A DNA stretch of 33,307 nt from an uncultured Bacteroidales bacterium (GCA_900317155.1 ONFO01000041.1:1-33307); one strand, 5' to 3'; numbered from the stretch's first letter, positions 16,137 through 24,099 are shown. A program made the numbers and translations. Notes: a model not told the origin generated them from the sequence alone.

Positions 16137-17528
16137 ATGTCAAACATCAACGACGAGCGGAAACTCAACGAGCGGTATAAGATGATGACGGAGCAGCCCG
16201 TCAGGCGGCTGATCCTCAAGATGGCTGTGCCGACAATCATCAGCATGCTCGTGACCACCATTTATAATATGGTGGACTCGTTTTATGTAGGACATCTGAG
16301 TACCGAGGCCGTGGCAGGCGTAGGCGTTTCGTTTGCCTACATGGCCTTTATTAATGCCTGCGGATTCTTTTTCGGGCATGGCTCGGGCAACTACATCTCA
16401 CGGGCCTTGGGCGCAAAACAGGGACAGAATGCAGGCAAAATGGCGGCCACAGGCTTCTTCACACCATTAATTGTAGGTGCCCTTGTGGGTTGGAGTTGTC
16501 TGCTGTTCATCTCGCCTCTGTCAAGAGCCATGGGCGCCACCAACACTATCCTCCCCTACGCCAACAACTACCTGCGATTCATCCTACTTGCCACGCCTTT
16601 CATGATGTCGTCGCTGACACTCAACAACCAACTGCGACTACAGGGCAATGCCCGTTTCGGCATGATTGGCATCGCCTCGGGTGCCATCCTCAACATCATC
16701 CTCGACCCGATTTTTATCTTTGTTCTCGACTTGGGTGTCAGTGGGGCTTCTTTGGCGACTGCCGTCAGCCAATGCTTCGGCTGGTGCATTTTGCTTTGGG
16801 GCACCTCGCGACCGGGCAACGTACACATCAAATTCAGGAACTTCACCCCTACCCTATACTATTATAAGGAAATCACGCGGGGCGGCTTGCCTTCGTTGGC
16901 ACGACAGGCTTTGTCAGTGGTAGCTACTATCAGCCTCAATCGTATGGCGGTGCATTATGCCTTGCCCGGCAACGAAGCCTCCACCGTGGCGGCTTTCACC
17001 ATCGTGTCGCGCATCACCATGTTCTGTTTTGCCGTCGTCATTGGGTTCGGACAAGGATTTCAGCCTGTTTGCGGCTATAACTATGGCGCCAAACTCTATG
17101 CGCGTGTCAAGGAGAGTTATATGTTTTGCATCACGATTTCCACGGCATTTCTGATTGTCTTAGCAACCGTAGTCTATATCTTCGCTCCTGACATCATCTC
17201 ATGGTTCCGTGGCGAGGATCCAGAGCTCATCCGCGTAGGCAGTCAGGCGTTGCGCTGGCAATGTATCGCTTTCCCGCTGATGGGTATGTGCACTGCGACC
17301 AACATGCTGTTCCAAAATATCGGCTACACATGGCAAGCCACTTTGCTCTCAATGTGCCGTCAGGGCTTGTATTTTCTGCCTGCGGTCTTCATCATGTCGT
17401 GGCTTTGGGGCATCACAGGCCTCGAAGCCGCACAAGCCGTCGCCGACGTTTGCACCTTCTTGACTTCTTTGCCGTTTGCTATTTGGATTAGCAGGGAACT
17501 TAGCGCGAAGTCACAAAAGTGTCCATAA
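16137..17528 (+). CDS. MATE family multidrug/Na+ efflux transporter
   Basis: The start at 16137 (MSNINDERKLNERYKMM) was chosen because it follows the -7 box. The 463-residue product has about twelve hydrophobic segments in two similar halves, with MATE signatures such as PTIISMLVTTIYNMVDSFYV in helix 1, GHGSGNYISRALGA and GFGQGFQPVCGYNYGA in the second half. MATE proteins export cationic compounds in exchange for Na+ or H+. The substrate cannot be told from sequence. The last codons, SQKCP and stop, lie inside a 71-bp direct repeat that also brackets the ATPase gene next door, so the C-terminal end appears to have been replaced by that repeat. Confidence 0.92.
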   Translation: MSNINDERKLNERYKMMTEQPVRRLILKMAVPTIISMLVTTIYNMVDSFYVGHLSTEAVAGVGVSFAYMAFINACGFFFGHGSGNYISRALGAKQGQNAGKMAATGFFTPLIVGALVGWSCLLFISPLSRAMGATNTILPYANNYLRFILLATPFMMSSLTLNNQLRLQGNARFGMIGIASGAILNIILDPIFIFVLDLGVSGASLATAVSQCFGWCILLWGTSRPGNVHIKFRNFTPTLYYYKEITRGGLPSLARQALSVVATISLNRMAVHYALPGNEASTVAAFTIVSRITMFCFAVVIGFGQGFQPVCGYNYGAKLYARVKESYMFCITISTAFLIVLATVVYIFAPDIISWFRGEDPELIRVGSQALRWQCIAFPLMGMCTATNMLFQNIGYTWQATLLSMCRQGLYFLPAVFIMSWLWGITGLEAAQAVADVCTFLTSLPFAIWISRELSAKSQKCP

Positions 17529-17581
17529 CTCGAAATTTTGTTGAGATATGGACACTTTTGAGTGTTATTGTCGGAACAAAT
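17511..17581. repeat. 71-bp direct repeat, left copy
   Basis: The block runs from the last MATE codons through a hairpin to the last ATPase codons (LFRQ and stop on the minus strand). It matches 19053-19124 with one inserted A and one substitution. The two copies bracket the ATPase gene. Confidence 0.9.
17515..17559. terminator. Bidirectional terminator between MATE and ATPase genes
   Basis: AAAAGTGTCCATA and TATGGACACTTTT are perfect 13-base arms, with CTC/GAG also pairing inside. It serves the convergent ends of both genes, overlapping the MATE stop codon. A second copy is at 19058-19102. Confidence 0.75.
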
Positions 17582-18992
17582 CATCCATAACAACCTCGTT
17601 TTGCACAATGCCGGAATGAATGCCGCGCAAAACGCCGTAGGTGGTCACCATAGTTGTAGCAAGGCTTTTTCGGGTCTTGGTCTTCGCCTTGAAGATGGCC
17701 AAACGATTGCGCAACTTTTCCTCATAATCCTTGGTGATGGTATATGGCGCCTCCGAGAATTTCATTTCGCATAGATTGATAACCCTATCTGAACGGTCAA
17801 TCACCAAATCGATTTGTGTTCCCTTTTCAGTTTCATCACCCAGCATCCTCCACGTGCCTGTTGTGGTTGATATTCCACTGATACCCAACCTTTGCTTGAT
17901 CTGTTCAAGATGTGTCAAGCAGATGGTCTCAAAACTGAATCCCTGCCACGACTCCACCGAATGGGAATGCATGTTGTTTGTCCACCAATGTTCGTCTTTG
18001 GTATTTTTCCCGTCCAAGAACTTGAAATAAAACAATGTGTATGGGTCACAAATGCGATAGACCGAGTTTCGGACGGATGACTTGTATTGCGAATATGTTT
18101 CGATGAAATCGCAGCGTTCCAGATTCTCAAGCACTTTGGTGAGCCTGCCTCCCGACTGTCCCGTCTTTTCGATAATCTCAGCCCTAAGCAACCCCTTCTT
18201 GCTTTCCGACAAAGCGTTCATTACCGCGATGTATTTGTCGGCATGGCTATACAAAGCGTTGAAAAGCTCATCGAACTCTTCGCGCATCGGGGCATTTTTG
18301 ACGAAAAACAAACGGTCTATATTCTGTGCGAGGCTTTGTTCTGGGTTTAACAAACTCATATAATATGGAACGCCGCCCAATGCCATATAGCACTGAAGGA
18401 TGGTGTATCTGTCCCATACACATCCGTTTGCGTGCAAGTATTCCTCACATTCACCCAATCGGAAAGGCCGCAGATAGATTTGTTCCGTAATGCGGTTGTG
18501 CAGCCCGCCCTTGTTTTTGACCAATTTATTCACCATCCACGAGGTGGCCGACCCACAAGCGATGAAAAGGATGTCGTTGCGTTGCGCCGCCCAAGCATTC
18601 CAAAAATATTCAAGTGCTTCCACGAAAGAACTCCGTGGGGTATCAATCCAAGGCATCTCATCGAAGAAGACAACCTTTCTGGTTCCTTTCGGCTTGCTTT
18701 CTATCAACGTCCGAAGGGCTTGGAAAGCCTCATCCCAATTGGCCAGAACCGGAGCAAATGGAGAGCCGCTATAGGCTTTCAGTTGTTCGGCAAATCGCTG
18801 AAGTTGTTTTTTCGGTTTCTGTTTTCTCGCCCCAACGTAAGCAAAGGTGAGCCTGTCGGCGAAGACATTGTTCACCAAAAATGTCTTTCCTATACGGCGA
18901 CGGCCATAGACAATGACAAACTCCGACTTCCCAGAGTTGAACTTCCGTTCCAGCGTGTCAATTTCGCTTGTTCTTGCAATAATCCTGTTCAT
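17565..18992 (-). CDS. DUF234-type ATPase with PD-(D/E)xK-like C-terminus
   Basis: A 475-residue protein of the prokaryotic P-loop ATPase family often annotated as archaeal-type ATPase/DUF234. The Walker A motif GRRRIGKT is at residues 30-37, Walker B KVVFFDE at about 106-112, and a sensor-like FIACGSATSWM near residue 142. A winged-helix-like region follows (around 255-310). The C-terminal part contains QIDLVIDRSD and CEMK (Asp395, Glu409, Lys411), a PD-(D/E)xK nuclease-like arrangement. The biological role of this family is not established; roles in mobile-element biology or defence have been suggested. It stands alone, with its own promoter, between two 71/72-bp direct repeats. A fragment of a second family member's C-terminus remains at the right repeat. 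Confidence 0.88.
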   Translation of the reverse strand: MNRIIARTSEIDTLERKFNSGKSEFVIVYGRRRIGKTFLVNNVFADRLTFAYVGARKQKPKKQLQRFAEQLKAYSGSPFAPVLANWDEAFQALRTLIESKPKGTRKVVFFDEMPWIDTPRSSFVEALEYFWNAWAAQRNDILFIACGSATSWMVNKLVKNKGGLHNRITEQIYLRPFRLGECEEYLHANGCVWDRYTILQCYMALGGVPYYMSLLNPEQSLAQNIDRLFFVKNAPMREEFDELFNALYSHADKYIAVMNALSESKKGLLRAEIIEKTGQSGGRLTKVLENLERCDFIETYSQYKSSVRNSVYRICDPYTLFYFKFLDGKNTKDEHWWTNNMHSHSVESWQGFSFETICLTHLEQIKQRLGISGISTTTGTWRMLGDETEKGTQIDLVIDRSDRVINLCEMKFSEAPYTITKDYEEKLRNRLAIFKAKTKTRKSLATTMVTTYGVLRGIHSGIVQNEVVMDDLFRQ

Positions 18993-19014
18993 ATTGTCCG
19001 ATTAAATACGCGGA

Positions 19015-19022
19015 CAAAAATA
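19015..19022 (-). promoter_or_regulatory. -7 promoter box of the ATPase gene
   Basis: The minus strand reads TATTTTTG, exact TAnnTTTG, 22 bases before the start codon at 18992. It lies inside the repeat-bounded unit, so the unit would carry its own promoter. Confidence 0.55.
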
Positions 19023-19052
19023 CAAAAAAACACAGATACGGACACTTATAAA

Positions 19053-19124
19053 TCACAAAAAGTGTCCATAACTCGAAATTTTGTTGAGATATGGACACTT
19101 TTGAATGTTATTGTCGGAACAAAT
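19053..19124. repeat. 72-bp direct repeat, right copy
   Basis: Counterpart of 17511-17581, including the 45-base hairpin (arms at 19058-19070 and 19090-19102) and the codons for LFRQ and stop. It lies upstream of the ATPase promoter. Confidence 0.9.
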
Positions 19125-19138
19125 GGGGCATGACAACC
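19108..19138 (-). pseudogene. C-terminal remnant of a second DUF234 ATPase copy
   Basis: Read on the minus strand this encodes VVMPHLFRQ and stop, compared with VVMDDLFRQ and stop at the end of the complete ATPase gene. Homology stops upstream, where a palindromic repeat begins. It looks like what is left after deletion or replacement of a second gene copy. Confidence 0.55.
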
Positions 19139-19147
19139 ATAAACAAA

Positions 19148-19241
19148 GCGGCTGCCTCGGTGCTTCGACAGGCTCAGCAAACTTGTGGCAGCCCTACACC
19201 ACCCCAACCAGGCTGTAGGGCTGTCATACCACGGCAGCCGC
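19148..19241. repeat. Nested palindromic (REP-like) element
   Basis: Outer arms GCGGCTGCC and GGCAGCCGC are perfect inverses; an inner hairpin pairs CAGCCCTACA (19189-19198) with TGTAGGGCTG (19214-19223). It contains CTTCGACAGGCTCAG at 19163-19177, also present inside the fucosidase gene at 25759. The gap 18993-19327 otherwise holds only the ATPase promoter and repeat, with no gene seen. Confidence 0.65.
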
Positions 19242-19327
19242 ATTATTCATTCGCGCATTGCAAATGCTGGTATTCAGGATTTTTGAATTGAAAATTCGGA
19301 AGGACGGGTAAACAAAACTCTTTTGAA

Positions 19328-20539
19328 TCATTCAAACAAACCCTCAAATTCATCAGGCGAATTCTCAAATGACAATGACCAATTACCACTACTCTTTATC
19401 ATCACATCCTTTGGCCTTCCTTCGTACGAAAAACTTAATGTGGGCTTGTCTACCACTAAATACTCTAAACAATTATACCCTGTATCCTTTTTCAGCCTTC
19501 GTTCAATAAACCCCAACTTTGTTAACCCATACTCATTTGCAATTTTTTCCTTTTCATCCATTTCCATTGGCTCCCAAAACAAACCCGTCTGCCTTTCTTT
19601 AAGTTCTTCAAATCTATAACAAATCGGTTCTGATATTTCAAATAAAGACGCTAAAAAACCACAATGAGCATTCTTGAAACTGCTGTCAACAACAGGAATC
19701 GCAATATTCTCCAAGTAATCTTCTTGATAAAGGAAATCTTTTGCCTGATGCGTAGAAGTATATGCTACACCCCAAGGCAAATCATAAAGACCACGTTCTT
19801 TTTTGTTTTTCTCTCTATTTGAAGAAATAATCAATTCTAATATCAATTGGGGTATTATATACTCGGGTTTAAATGTGTGTGTTTTATGAAGGACTTTAAA
19901 TTGACACGCGATGATATATACCAGCCGTATTAGAGTTTTTGGTAGATTTCCTTTTTCAAAAGCAACTTCATCCGGTTTTCGTAAATCATACACCATAAAA
20001 TCATCCTTGACCCGAAAACCCGAAAAAGATAATTCCTCAAAAGAAGGACGTCCCATCTCTTCCCAACAATCATAAACCGTATTACCCAAATAAAGACAAG
20101 GATAGCCTGGCGCACTAAACCGTTCTGTTTTCACTATACCTCTCTTATTATTTGGAATATGAAACATATCCTCAAAAGAACGAATACTCTCATCATTATT
20201 TCTTGCTCGATAATAGTATTCGCCTTTTTCTTTAGTTATTACATCAATATCCAAAAAACCATCAGTTTTTACAATTTGTTCTTTCAGCAATTGATAGGCC
20301 TCACTATGACATCCTTCATAGTATCTTTTCAACACCATCACAACATTTCTTATTCGAACTTTGACATCTTGAATTGTAGCATTTCTCAACTCTTCATCTC
20401 CAAAAGCATCTACTTCAAGACTTGAAATATCATCAAAATACCTTTTGTAGGTCTTCTTTACATCATAAATAAAGTCGTCTGAATCATGCTCTATTGGCAA
20501 ATCATTCCTAACTTTTTGAAATAATTCTACAGCATTCAT
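19328..20539 (-). CDS. RES-domain protein, possible HEPN-RES toxin/defence effector
   Basis: The start at 20539 (MNAVELFQKVRNDLP) is chosen because an exact -7 box lies at 20561-20568, within the longer alternative frame. In the 403-residue product, residues about 1-100 are helical and polar and could be the HEPN-like N-terminal domain known from some RES proteins. RES motifs follow: YYRAR at 109-113, RFSAPGYPCLYLG at 140-152 with Glu160/161 shortly after, and AYTSTHQAKDF near 258-268. RES toxins consume NAD+. No antitoxin gene of the usual Xre/DUF2384 type is adjacent, so this would be a stand-alone or self-controlled protein. The gene is visibly more A+T-rich than its neighbours, consistent with transfer. 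The RES assignment is moderately sure; HEPN is inference. Confidence 0.7.
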   Translation of the reverse strand: MNAVELFQKVRNDLPIEHDSDDFIYDVKKTYKRYFDDISSLEVDAFGDEELRNATIQDVKVRIRNVVMVLKRYYEGCHSEAYQLLKEQIVKTDGFLDIDVITKEKGEYYYRARNNDESIRSFEDMFHIPNNKRGIVKTERFSAPGYPCLYLGNTVYDCWEEMGRPSFEELSFSGFRVKDDFMVYDLRKPDEVAFEKGNLPKTLIRLVYIIACQFKVLHKTHTFKPEYIIPQLILELIISSNREKNKKERGLYDLPWGVAYTSTHQAKDFLYQEDYLENIAIPVVDSSFKNAHCGFLASLFEISEPICYRFEELKERQTGLFWEPMEMDEKEKIANEYGLTKLGFIERRLKKDTGYNCLEYLVVDKPTLSFSYEGRPKDVMIKSSGNWSLSFENSPDEFEGLFE

Positions 20540-20560
20540 AGGATACTCATTTTTAGACCA

Positions 20561-20568
20561 CAAAAGTA
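20561..20568 (-). promoter_or_regulatory. -7 promoter box of the RES gene
   Basis: The minus strand reads TACTTTTG, an exact TAnnTTTG match, 22 bases before the chosen start at 20539, implying a very short leader. Confidence 0.55.
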
Positions 20569-20586
20569 TAGTATTTCTGCATAATA

Positions 20587-20618
20587 AACCCCGAAAGTTG
20601 AACAATACTTCCGGGGTT
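20587..20618 (-). terminator. Terminator after the FISUMP lipoprotein gene
   Basis: AACCCCGGAAGT pairs with ACTTTCGGGGTT (one G-T type mismatch) around an 8-base loop, read on the minus strand and followed by TATTAT. It sits 36 bases after the stop at 20654 and just ahead of the RES promoter. Confidence 0.75.
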
Positions 20619-20653
20619 CAGTTTAATAATACCTATCTTTGATATTTTGACCT

Positions 20654-22240
20654 TTAATAATCTTGAACAAGACGGACGGAGTAGCCCCGATCACGGTGAT
20701 CAGAATAAGTCGCGTATATGCCATTACTATGGAAGCCAAAATACCGAGCATGATTTGCTGGGTATCCATTGTAATTTGATGAAGACCAATAATAGCCTGA
20801 AACATCCTCATTACTAATATCAAATTCAACTCTATATCCTGCGGTTGGTAGAAAAACTGCTCCTGCGGTTTCCATTCGATTCCATTGTTCTAAGGTGTAT
20901 TCATTACCCCAATCACTATTGCCAGAAATGAAATTCAAACCTTCAGGAAGTATCCAATTATCAGGGAGGATAATAATTCCATTAACTTCATTTACTCGAC
21001 CGTGTCCATATTTTTGTCCAGCAGAATTTCTGCTGTTGAATAAATAAATCCATTCTTCAGAAGTCAAGGTACGCCATGTGTGAATTATGTTGCCACCATT
21101 CAAGATGGTATTGTAACCCCAATCTGCCTGACCAGTTTGATCATAAAGATGGTATTGCCTATTTCCATAGGCAAAATAGTCAGAAGAGTTTATACTTGTC
21201 GACCAGGGCTGATAGGCGATAGCACCATGATTATAGCCACTCGTACCCCAGCCAAAGAGGTCTCGGTTAACCGTTTCGCTGTCGCTGTTTTGTCCTGTAG
21301 TCGTGCCAAAATAATCCCATTGATTATCAGCAAATTTCCAAAAAGGCGTTGTGGCACTACCAATAAATTGTAAATTACCTTTAGAAAAATACACTTGTTT
21401 CGCAACACTCACAGAAAACAAACCGTTTATTGTACCTACAGGGTATCCTCCAACATTAATTGTCATAGTAATTCCTTCTCCTAAATACCCATTCTCTATA
21501 ATTGTTGGTATTTCTGGACGTGTTCCCGAATAATTCATATCCTCCGAGTAAGCCGACCCTTCTTCTCCTTGTTCTAAAGCCTCTTGCGGCAGCAATATCG
21601 CCCATTTCTCAACATTCTCGCCACTTCCAGCAGGCAGCTTAATCACGCCTTCACCGTCCATATTGGGTGTCATCGTGTTTTGTGTGAAATCCACCGTCAC
21701 CTTGTTTTTCATTCCAGTAATGCAAATAGGCGAGTTTGAAGGTGTTGTCACATTGAACTTCACCAAAGCGCACTTGTTCAGCAAGTGGGCGGAATAGGCC
21801 GTTACACCCGAAACAAAGTTCTCATTGGATGCAGCGCACGAAATCACAGGCAAGTGCTCCGTTTGGTCGCTGATGATGACCGAACATTCCTCTGTTGTGC
21901 CTGCGGAAAGGGTTTCTTGTGGGGTCACATTACCGAGGAAATAGAATTGCAAAGGTTGGTTTTCAGTTGGGTTGGTGATGTTGCCGATGAAGTTGTTGCC
22001 GTTGTGAATCAAGAAGCCAACATATTTGCCACCACTGCCCACATAAATCTTGTCGCCAGTTTCAAAATCAACTGTGCCGGTAATTGTGTTTACTACCACT
22101 TTTGAGCCATTGTTTTGTTTCACATCAAGGGTGATGGTCACAACCTCATCGTTGGAGGTGGGTTGCCCTTCGTTCTTCTTGCATTGCGACATGGTTATGG
22201 CCAATGCAAGAGCTGCTAGAATAATGCTGATCTTCTTCAT
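20654..22240 (-). CDS. Surface lipoprotein with fimbrillin-like N-terminus and FISUMP-like C-terminal domain
   Basis: A 528-residue lipoprotein; the lipobox TMSQC gives acylated Cys20. Residues about 30-280 resemble fimbrillin/Mfa-like beta domains (TGDKIYVGSGG, then WAILLPQE). From about residue 285 the sequence changes to a Fibrobacter-succinogenes-major-domain-like region: VYFSKGNLQFIG, FGWGTSGYN, WRTLTSEEWIYLFNSR, FLPTAGYR, YYWSSS and YSVRLVQ at the end. Such proteins are common cell-surface or secreted proteins of gut Bacteroidales, and their ligands are mostly unknown. The start overlaps the stop of the 109-residue gene by ATGA, so the two are translationally coupled. A hairpin terminator follows. 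Confidence 0.82.
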   Translation of the reverse strand: MKKISIILAALALAITMSQCKKNEGQPTSNDEVVTITLDVKQNNGSKVVVNTITGTVDFETGDKIYVGSGGKYVGFLIHNGNNFIGNITNPTENQPLQFYFLGNVTPQETLSAGTTEECSVIISDQTEHLPVISCAASNENFVSGVTAYSAHLLNKCALVKFNVTTPSNSPICITGMKNKVTVDFTQNTMTPNMDGEGVIKLPAGSGENVEKWAILLPQEALEQGEEGSAYSEDMNYSGTRPEIPTIIENGYLGEGITMTINVGGYPVGTINGLFSVSVAKQVYFSKGNLQFIGSATTPFWKFADNQWDYFGTTTGQNSDSETVNRDLFGWGTSGYNHGAIAYQPWSTSINSSDYFAYGNRQYHLYDQTGQADWGYNTILNGGNIIHTWRTLTSEEWIYLFNSRNSAGQKYGHGRVNEVNGIIILPDNWILPEGLNFISGNSDWGNEYTLEQWNRMETAGAVFLPTAGYRVEFDISNEDVSGYYWSSSNYNGYPANHARYFGFHSNGIYATYSDHRDRGYSVRLVQDY

Positions 22241-22566
22241 TTTATATTCTCCTTTTTGTTTTTGTTGTTTCTTTTGTTTGATTTCATTGCTGCATAACCA
22301 GCCCCTGCCAAAAGCAAGGTAAATAATCCGCTTCCAAGTGGTGCACCAAAGGTTTGGTTAGTGACATTTACACCATCAGTCGGATTACCGAAAGCCTGGT
22401 TGGTTAAGGAAATTGACTCTTCGCCATTACGAAGAAATCCAGCATTCTGACCTGATTCTTCGCCCCTTTGGAACAATCCACCTTGGGCTGTTGCTACCAT
22501 CGGCATGGACAATGCCACCGTAATTGCCAAAACTCTAAGCATCTTACTTGTCTTGTTGTTTCGCAT
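22237..22566 (-). CDS. Small exported protein with C-terminal membrane anchor/sorting-like tail
   Basis: A 109-residue protein of unknown function. It has a signal peptide (cleavage probably after VATA, near residue 27), a Gly/Asn-rich middle with repeated units (LTNQAFGNPTDG and VTNQTFGAPLGS), then a hydrophobic helix FTLLLAGAGYAAM and a basic tail KSNKRNNKNKK. PLGSG, helix and basic tail resemble a tripartite C-terminal sorting signal of small Bacteroidales proteins, similar in layout to exosortase or PEP-CTERM-type signals. No sortase-like gene is in the window. The four-base overlap with the lipoprotein gene suggests the two act together. Start alternatives include an internal Met at residue 9. 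Confidence 0.7.
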   Translation of the reverse strand: MRNNKTSKMLRVLAITVALSMPMVATAQGGLFQRGEESGQNAGFLRNGEESISLTNQAFGNPTDGVNVTNQTFGAPLGSGLFTLLLAGAGYAAMKSNKRNNKNKKENIK

Positions 22567-22581
22567 GATTTGAAACCGTTT

Positions 22582-22605
22582 TTGCCCATTGGCTCAAATG
22601 GGCAA
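22582..22605 (-). promoter_or_regulatory. Hairpin/inverted repeat before the small exported protein operon
   Basis: TTGCCCAT and ATGGGCAA are perfect 8-base arms with an 8-base spacer, 16 bases before the start at 22566. A near-match -7 box (TAATGTTG) overlaps it at 22603-22610. It may be an operator or leader hairpin. Confidence 0.4.
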
Positions 22606-22836
22606 CATTACAAAGGTCTACAGAGCGGAGCCCCCATCTTATCCTTATTTTCGATGATTGGGTCTGGACTCCCAGAAGTGAAAAATAACGGATACGGTAA
22701 TGCTCCGCTGTTTATGCTGTGTAAAACATACACTCACATAACAGCGAAAACATTCATCAACCCATTATTCCTTTCACTTCAAATGAATTGTCCAGATTCA
22801 TCATCAAGGAATAAAGCGAAGAATGCGCTTTCTCTG

Positions 22837-22862
22837 GCCATTCCGATTTCTCCCGGAATGGC
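22837..22862. repeat. Palindrome in the 22567-22991 gap
   Basis: GCCATTCCG and CGGAATGGC form perfect 9-base arms around 8 bases. The 425-base gap also holds the hairpin at 22582 and an 8-base inverted pair AGCGGAGC/GCTCCGCT around 22624 and 22703. No gene in it could be supported. Confidence 0.45.
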
Positions 22863-22960
22863 AGGGGCAAAAATAGACAAAATTTCTTTTGGGTAGAGGG
22901 AAAAGAAGCAAATCTTTCACAAATCTGCCAGAAATACCCTTTCCGTTTGGAGAATATTGG

Positions 22961-22968
22961 TAATTTTG
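22961..22968 (+). promoter_or_regulatory. -7 promoter box of the toxin-antitoxin pair
   Basis: TAATTTTG matches TAnnTTTG exactly, 24 bases before the ATG at 22992. Confidence 0.55.
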
Positions 22969-22991
22969 CGGCAAATTTAGAAGGATAGATA

Positions 22992-23336
22992 ATGACGACA
23001 TTGGCACAAAAAATCACAGAAACACCTATGGCTCCATATATCGCTTTATTGCAGGCCATGAGTCATGAGGAAAAGCGGATAGTGGTCATGTTCCTGATAG
23101 AGACGATGAATGAGCAGGAAAGCGACATTGACGAGATACGCAGAAAACTAAATGTCCCCGAATCGCCAAAGACAAAATGGTTTCGCGAACACTCGACCAC
23201 TGGGCTCAAATGGAACAAGTTGGAGGCTTGGAGCCGCCTGACCGAGAAGCAACGCGAAGAAGCCACGCGCTTGAATCTGTCGGCTGAAGACATGGACGAG
23301 CGGACATTTTACATCATAGAAAAACACATGAGATGA
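22992..23336 (+). CDS. Putative antitoxin of a PIN-domain toxin pair
   Basis: A 114-residue acidic-to-neutral protein with a helical N-terminus (MAPYIALLQAMSHEEKRIVV) and a polar C-terminal part (residues about 45-114) rich in Trp, Arg and Glu. I recognise no classical DNA-binding fold, but size and position immediately upstream of a PIN gene with an ATGA overlap (23333-23336) are those of a VapB-like antitoxin. The C-terminal half would be the part that blocks the toxin. The function is inferred from context only. Confidence 0.65.
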   Translation: MTTLAQKITETPMAPYIALLQAMSHEEKRIVVMFLIETMNEQESDIDEIRRKLNVPESPKTKWFREHSTTGLKWNKLEAWSRLTEKQREEATRLNLSAEDMDERTFYIIEKHMR

Positions 23337-23749
23337 AGCGCGTTTTCCTCGACACGAACATTCTGATGGATGCCATAGAGTTTCGTCAACATGGGGCAGA
23401 AGCCAATCTGCTGTTGGACATGAGTCGTGCCAACATAATCCAAACTTGTGTTGCGGTGATGTCATTTTCAACGCTTTCTTATCTTCTGCGCCGCCGCACA
23501 AAAGAAGACATTCACCAGATTTTTGAGAATCTTGCTGATGCCATTGAGATTCTGCCAATGGACAACGAGCAATTCATTGAAAGTATGGCATTTGGTCCAG
23601 TGCAAGATTTCGAAGACATGATGCAATACCAATGCGCCAAAGCCAACGGCTGCGATGTCATCATAACGAATAATGGCAAGGACTACGCCGAGTTTTGCGA
23701 CCTGCCTTTTATGACTGCCACAGAGTTTTTAAAGGAATTAGGCAATTAA
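23333..23749 (+). CDS. PIN-domain (VapC-like) ribonuclease toxin
   Basis: A 138-residue single PIN domain. The first acidic residue is in VFLDTNILMD (Asp7), the central cluster is DFEDMMQYQCA (Asp92, Asp95) and the C-terminal end motif is IITNNGKDYAEF (Asp117). These acidic residues bind the metal ions that cut RNA, classically tRNA or rRNA for VapC toxins. Start codon overlap with the upstream gene suggests coupled translation with the antitoxin. No truncation is seen. The target is unknown. Confidence 0.82.
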   Translation: MKRVFLDTNILMDAIEFRQHGAEANLLLDMSRANIIQTCVAVMSFSTLSYLLRRRTKEDIHQIFENLADAIEILPMDNEQFIESMAFGPVQDFEDMMQYQCAKANGCDVIITNNGKDYAEFCDLPFMTATEFLKELGN

Positions 23750-23850
23750 AATACGATAAGCATGATACATCAACTAAACACTTTAGTCTCGTAATGTTTA
23801 ACTGAGTGGCGCAAATAGACATGGCGACCACTCACAACATTCGAGACATT

Positions 23851-24099
23851 ATGAGTAGAAGCAAAAAAAAGACACCTGCCAGCACCTGTTGCTGCTGCAA
23901 GTCACAAAAACGCGGAAAACAATTCTGCAGCCGCAAGTTTCGCCGCCGCGAACGAATGATGATGGTCAAAGGCCAATATGACCGACTGCCGAACAAACCC
24001 ATTGAGGTAACAGACCCATGGGACTTAGGCGGCGACGGCAAAACCTTCTGGGGTTTCAGCCCCGATGAAGATTGGTTCATCCGCCTGATGCGCAAATGA
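23851..24099 (+). CDS. Small basic Cys-rich protein of unknown function
   Basis: The start at 23851 (MSRSKKKTPASTCCCCKSQK) is preferred over an upstream ATG because homologous-looking small proteins begin with MSRSxKKTP. The 82-residue product has a strongly basic first half including a CCCC run and RKFRRRERMMM, and a more acidic, aromatic second half (DPWDLGGDGKTFWGF). Small proteins of this type are often seen near toxin-antitoxin genes, but I know no established function. The cysteines could bind a metal. Confidence 0.6.
   Translation: MSRSKKKTPASTCCCCKSQKRGKQFCSRKFRRRERMMMVKGQYDRLPNKPIEVTDPWDLGGDGKTFWGFSPDEDWFIRLMRK

Noticed and set aside
19148-19241. Attachment site or tRNA-like structure in the nested palindrome
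   Set aside because: The arms form simple nested hairpins with no cloverleaf, T-loop or CCA end, and no integrase gene is nearby.
22757-23059. A 100-codon open frame on the minus strand in the gap before the toxin pair
   Set aside because: It runs across the toxin-antitoxin promoter and into the antitoxin gene, has no recognisable motif or ribosome binding site, and contains palindromic sequence.
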